Of a DNA stretch of 7,689 bases, positions 5,832 to 7,689 are shown piece after piece. Source of the stretch: Oscillospiraceae bacterium (GTDB taxonomy: Bacteria > Bacillota > Clostridia > Oscillospirales > Ruminococcaceae). The translations under genes were made by a program, and so were the position numbers. Location of the stretch: positions 1 to 7,689 of the forward strand of contig JAEDJV010000119.1 in the NCBI GenBank assembly GCA_016296165.1. Reading direction: 5' to 3'. The first letter of the stretch is position 1; every line of letters begins with the position of its first letter. A model generated the notes under the pieces. It searched no databases, had not been told where the DNA came from, and saw only the letters and a list, made by a program, of their open reading frames with translations.

Positions 5832-7568
5832 ATGAAAATATTATTGTGTGCAGTAAATGCGAAATATATACACACAAATATTGCTGTAAGGTTAATCGGA
5901 GGATACTGCAGAGAACGAATTTCATCAGATATTTCCATTGCAGAATATACCATAAATAATTATACTGATGACATAGTTCAGGATCTGTACGCAAAACATC
6001 CTGATGTGATTGCTTTTTCGTGTTATATCTGGAATATCAGGATGGTATATGAGATATGTACAGTATTAAAAAAGATTTTACCTGAAATCCTGATAGTTTT
6101 AGGCGGACCGGAGGTTACATACAACCCTCATCAGATTCTGACAAATTTACCTGAATGTGATTTTATAATTACAGGTGAGGGTGAGGAAAGTTCACGTCAG
6201 CTTTACAGTTGCCTTGAAAACGGTTCTGCTCTTTCAGAAATCAGGGGAATAACATACAGAGACAATTCAGGAAAAATTATATCCAATCCTCAGAACGCCC
6301 CTATTGATATGGGCGTTCTTCCATTTCCGTATGATAACTTTGAAGAAATACAGCACAGAATATGTTATTATGAAGCTTCAAGAGGATGTCCGTTCAGATG
6401 TCAGTACTGTTTATCCTCTGTAGAAAAAGGCGTCAGATTTGCACCGATTGAAAAAGTAAAAAAAGAATTAAGTATTTTCCTCGAACACCGGGTTAAACAG
6501 GTAAAATTTGTTGACCGTACTTTTAATGCAAATAATTCATTTGCAATGGAGATTGTAAATTTTCTAATTGATAATGATAATAAAATTACTAATTTTCATT
6601 TTGAAGTAGCAGCTGAAACACTAAGTGATGAATTGCTTTCCCTTCTTAAAAGTGCCAGAAAGGGTCTGTTTCAGCTTGAAATAGGTGTTCAGTCCACTAA
6701 CAGCAGTACACTTAAAACTATTTGCAGAAACGGAATAATTGAAAAAGTCGGCTATGTAACCGAGGAGCTGAAAAAAGCAGGGAATATTCATGTTCATCTC
6801 GACCTTATAGCAGGTCTTCCGCATGAAGACATTAAAAGTTTTGTTAATTCATTTAATGATGTTCATTCACTGCTTCCTCATCAGCTCCAGCTAGGTTTTT
6901 TAAAAGTTCTTCATGGAAGTGGAATGGAGAAAATGTGCGATGAATATAAAATAAGCTATTCACCTTTCCCGCCTTATGAGGTGCTGAAAACACATTGTCT
7001 CTCTTATGACGATATCCTTTTTCTGAAACAAATAGAGGAAATGGTAGAAACATATTATAACAGCAATCGTTTTGTTCATTCATTGAACTATCTAAGCAAA
7101 CATTGCTCTGATTATTTCGGGATGTACGCTGTCCTTTCTTCACGCAGGAGTCAGATGTTTACAGAAAATCTAACTCACAACAAAAACGACACGTACAGAT
7201 TTCTGATTGATGCTGCAGACTCGTTTGAAAATATAAACAAGAATAAATTCATGCGTATGGTAAAGTTTGACTATCTCCTGCACGAGAAACCGAAGGGAAC
7301 TCCCGACTGGGTATCAAATATGCTTAATCCGTTGAATAAGGATGATATATATGATATTACAATAAGAAAAAATGCGTTTCAGGAAAAATTCAGCAGTCTG
7401 TCCGGCGTTTCCGGAAAAGAACTTCTTAACGCAACCCATGTAGAAAAGATGTATTTTAATCCGGTTACTTTTGAGGATAATGAATGTATAATCTATTTTA
7501 ATTATACGGAGAGAGATACATTTGGGAATGCAGAGTACTGGATAGAGAATGTGCGTAGAGAAAAGTAA
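5832..7568 (+). CDS. B12-binding-domain radical SAM protein, DUF4080 type
   Basis: 578 residues in three parts. Residues 1-~125 form a Rossmann-like cobalamin-binding-type domain, with MKILLCAVNAKYIH, FSCYIWNIR (62-70) and VLGGPEVTY (89-97), the signature wording of this family. It lacks the DxHxxG lower-ligand His motif. Residues ~175-360 form a radical SAM domain with the [4Fe-4S] cysteines 186, 190 and 193 in GCPFRCQYC, then KFVDRTFNAN, FEVAAE, LEIGVQS and LDLIAGLPHE. The remainder to the end matches the DUF4080 type C-terminus. Length is normal for the family. GGAG at 5820-5823 supports the ATG. The family is common as a lone gene in Clostridia and, to my knowledge, has no firmly assigned reaction, so it may be just a neighbour of the cluster. 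The 29 bp gap with no terminator makes co-transcription likely, and a tailoring step (methylation or rearrangement) is possible but unproven. Confidence 0.88.
   Translation: MKILLCAVNAKYIHTNIAVRLIGGYCRERISSDISIAEYTINNYTDDIVQDLYAKHPDVIAFSCYIWNIRMVYEICTVLKKILPEILIVLGGPEVTYNPHQILTNLPECDFIITGEGEESSRQLYSCLENGSALSEIRGITYRDNSGKIISNPQNAPIDMGVLPFPYDNFEEIQHRICYYEASRGCPFRCQYCLSSVEKGVRFAPIEKVKKELSIFLEHRVKQVKFVDRTFNANNSFAMEIVNFLIDNDNKITNFHFEVAAETLSDELLSLLKSARKGLFQLEIGVQSTNSSTLKTICRNGIIEKVGYVTEELKKAGNIHVHLDLIAGLPHEDIKSFVNSFNDVHSLLPHQLQLGFLKVLHGSGMEKMCDEYKISYSPFPPYEVLKTHCLSYDDILFLKQIEEMVETYYNSNRFVHSLNYLSKHCSDYFGMYAVLSSRRSQMFTENLTHNKNDTYRFLIDAADSFENINKNKFMRMVKFDYLLHEKPKGTPDWVSNMLNPLNKDDIYDITIRKNAFQEKFSSLSGVSGKELLNATHVEKMYFNPVTFEDNECIIYFNYTERDTFGNAEYWIENVRREK
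6292..6319 (+). repeat. Intragenic inverted repeat: 9-bp perfect stem, 10-nt loop
   Basis: AGAACGCCC at 6292-6300 is perfectly repeated in reverse complement as GGGCGTTCT at 6311-6319, with CTATTGATAT between. It lies in the radical SAM gene at about residues 154-163, the linker between the cobalamin-type domain and the radical SAM domain. The arms are unusually GC-rich for this region. It would form a stable mRNA hairpin; no T-run follows at once, so simple termination is unlikely. Confidence 0.6.
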
Positions 7569-7603
7569 TTCCGAAGTTCGGCTATATCCGGATTAAAAAA
7601 TGC
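7569..7603. other. Spacer after radical SAM gene; no convincing terminator
   Basis: This holds two short symmetric pieces, CCGAAGTTCGG (7571-7581) and ATCCGGAT (7586-7593), followed by a run of six A (7595-7600). Stems are only about 4 bp and no T-run follows on the + strand, so I do not call a Rho-independent terminator. Upstream transcription may read through or stop in another way. Confidence 0.4.
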
Positions 7604-7631
7604 TTTACAAAGATTACAAAAATGATATAAT
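7604..7631 (+). promoter_or_regulatory. Sigma-A-type promoter with extended -10
   Basis: TTTACA (7604-7609, five of six to TTGACA) is followed after 16 bp by TATAAT (7626-7631, perfect), with TG at 7623-7624 giving an extended -10 (TGATATAAT). Start of transcription is expected near 7637-7639, directed rightward out of the window. It lies in intergenic DNA, which sets it apart from chance matches inside genes. It should drive the next gene or an RNA starting at the window end. Confidence 0.75.
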
Positions 7632-7649
7632 ATAAGTATAGTGCGAGCT

Positions 7650-7682
7650 GTGAAATTCGCTATGCAATAGCAGAATTTCCAC
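7650..7682 (+). promoter_or_regulatory. Structured leader hairpin just downstream of the promoter
   Basis: A stem of about 14 pairs: 7659-7663 pairs with 7667-7671 around the loop GCA, A7672 is a bulge, 7652-7658 pairs with 7673-7679, and after bulged C7680, 7650-7651 pairs with 7681-7682. It begins about 12 nt after the predicted transcription start, so it is in the 5' leader of the next transcript or is the beginning of a small RNA. GCGA (7643-7646) could instead pair with TCGC (7657-7660), opening the stem. No known riboswitch class is recognised from the ~50 visible bases. Confidence 0.5.
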
Positions 7683-7689
7683 TGGTTAC

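Noticed and set aside
7571..7600. Possible Rho-independent terminator after the radical SAM gene
   Set aside because: The symmetric pieces make stems of only about 4 bp, and they are followed by A residues, not T, on the + strand. On the - strand the T-run would come before the hairpin.
1..7689. CRISPR arrays, insertion sequences, tRNA or rRNA genes
   Set aside because: No regularly spaced repeats, transposase frames, terminal inverted repeats or tRNA/rRNA-like segments were seen on reading both strands.

Overview
The window is an AT-rich stretch of bacterial DNA. All eight genes lie on the + strand, gaps between them are very short, and purine-rich Shine-Dalgarno sites precede the seven starts that lie in the window. 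AGA arginine codons are common, and the last gene is a DUF4080-type B12-binding radical SAM protein, a family widespread in anaerobic Firmicutes. Together these suggest a Clostridia member of the gut or rumen (Ruminococcus-like). The genus is inference; there is no rRNA or other marker in the window.

Layout. Positions 3-488 hold the 3' end of an unrecognised gene cut by the window edge. From 515 to 5802 a tight run of six genes makes up the core of a small, dissociated polyketide/fatty-acid-like pathway: a FabF-type ketosynthase (515-1723), a MIF/4-OT superfamily tautomerase (1733-2083), an alpha/beta hydrolase with a long N-terminal helical region and Cys in the nucleophile position (2108-3253), an AMP-forming acyl/aryl ligase (3273-4835), an acyl carrier protein (4838-5083) and a type II thioesterase (5083-5802). 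The DUF4080 radical SAM gene (5832-7568) follows after 29 bp. The last 121 bp contain no gene, but hold a strong extended -10 promoter and a long hairpin just after its predicted start site, so a new transcript begins here and runs out of the window.

How the genes may work together (inference). The ligase would activate a carboxylic acid as its adenylate and load it on the ACP Ser38 phosphopantetheine arm. The ketosynthase, which has an intact Cys-His-His triad, would extend it. The tautomerase would act on a beta-keto/enol intermediate. The Cys-type hydrolase would release, shorten or cyclise the chain, and the type II thioesterase would clear stalled carriers. No acyltransferase, ketoreductase, dehydratase, chain-length factor or phosphopantetheinyl transferase is present here; they may lie upstream or be borrowed from primary metabolism. 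I do not recognise this gene combination as a characterised pathway. The MIF-like tautomerase and Cys-nucleophile hydrolase between ketosynthase and ligase are its most distinctive part.
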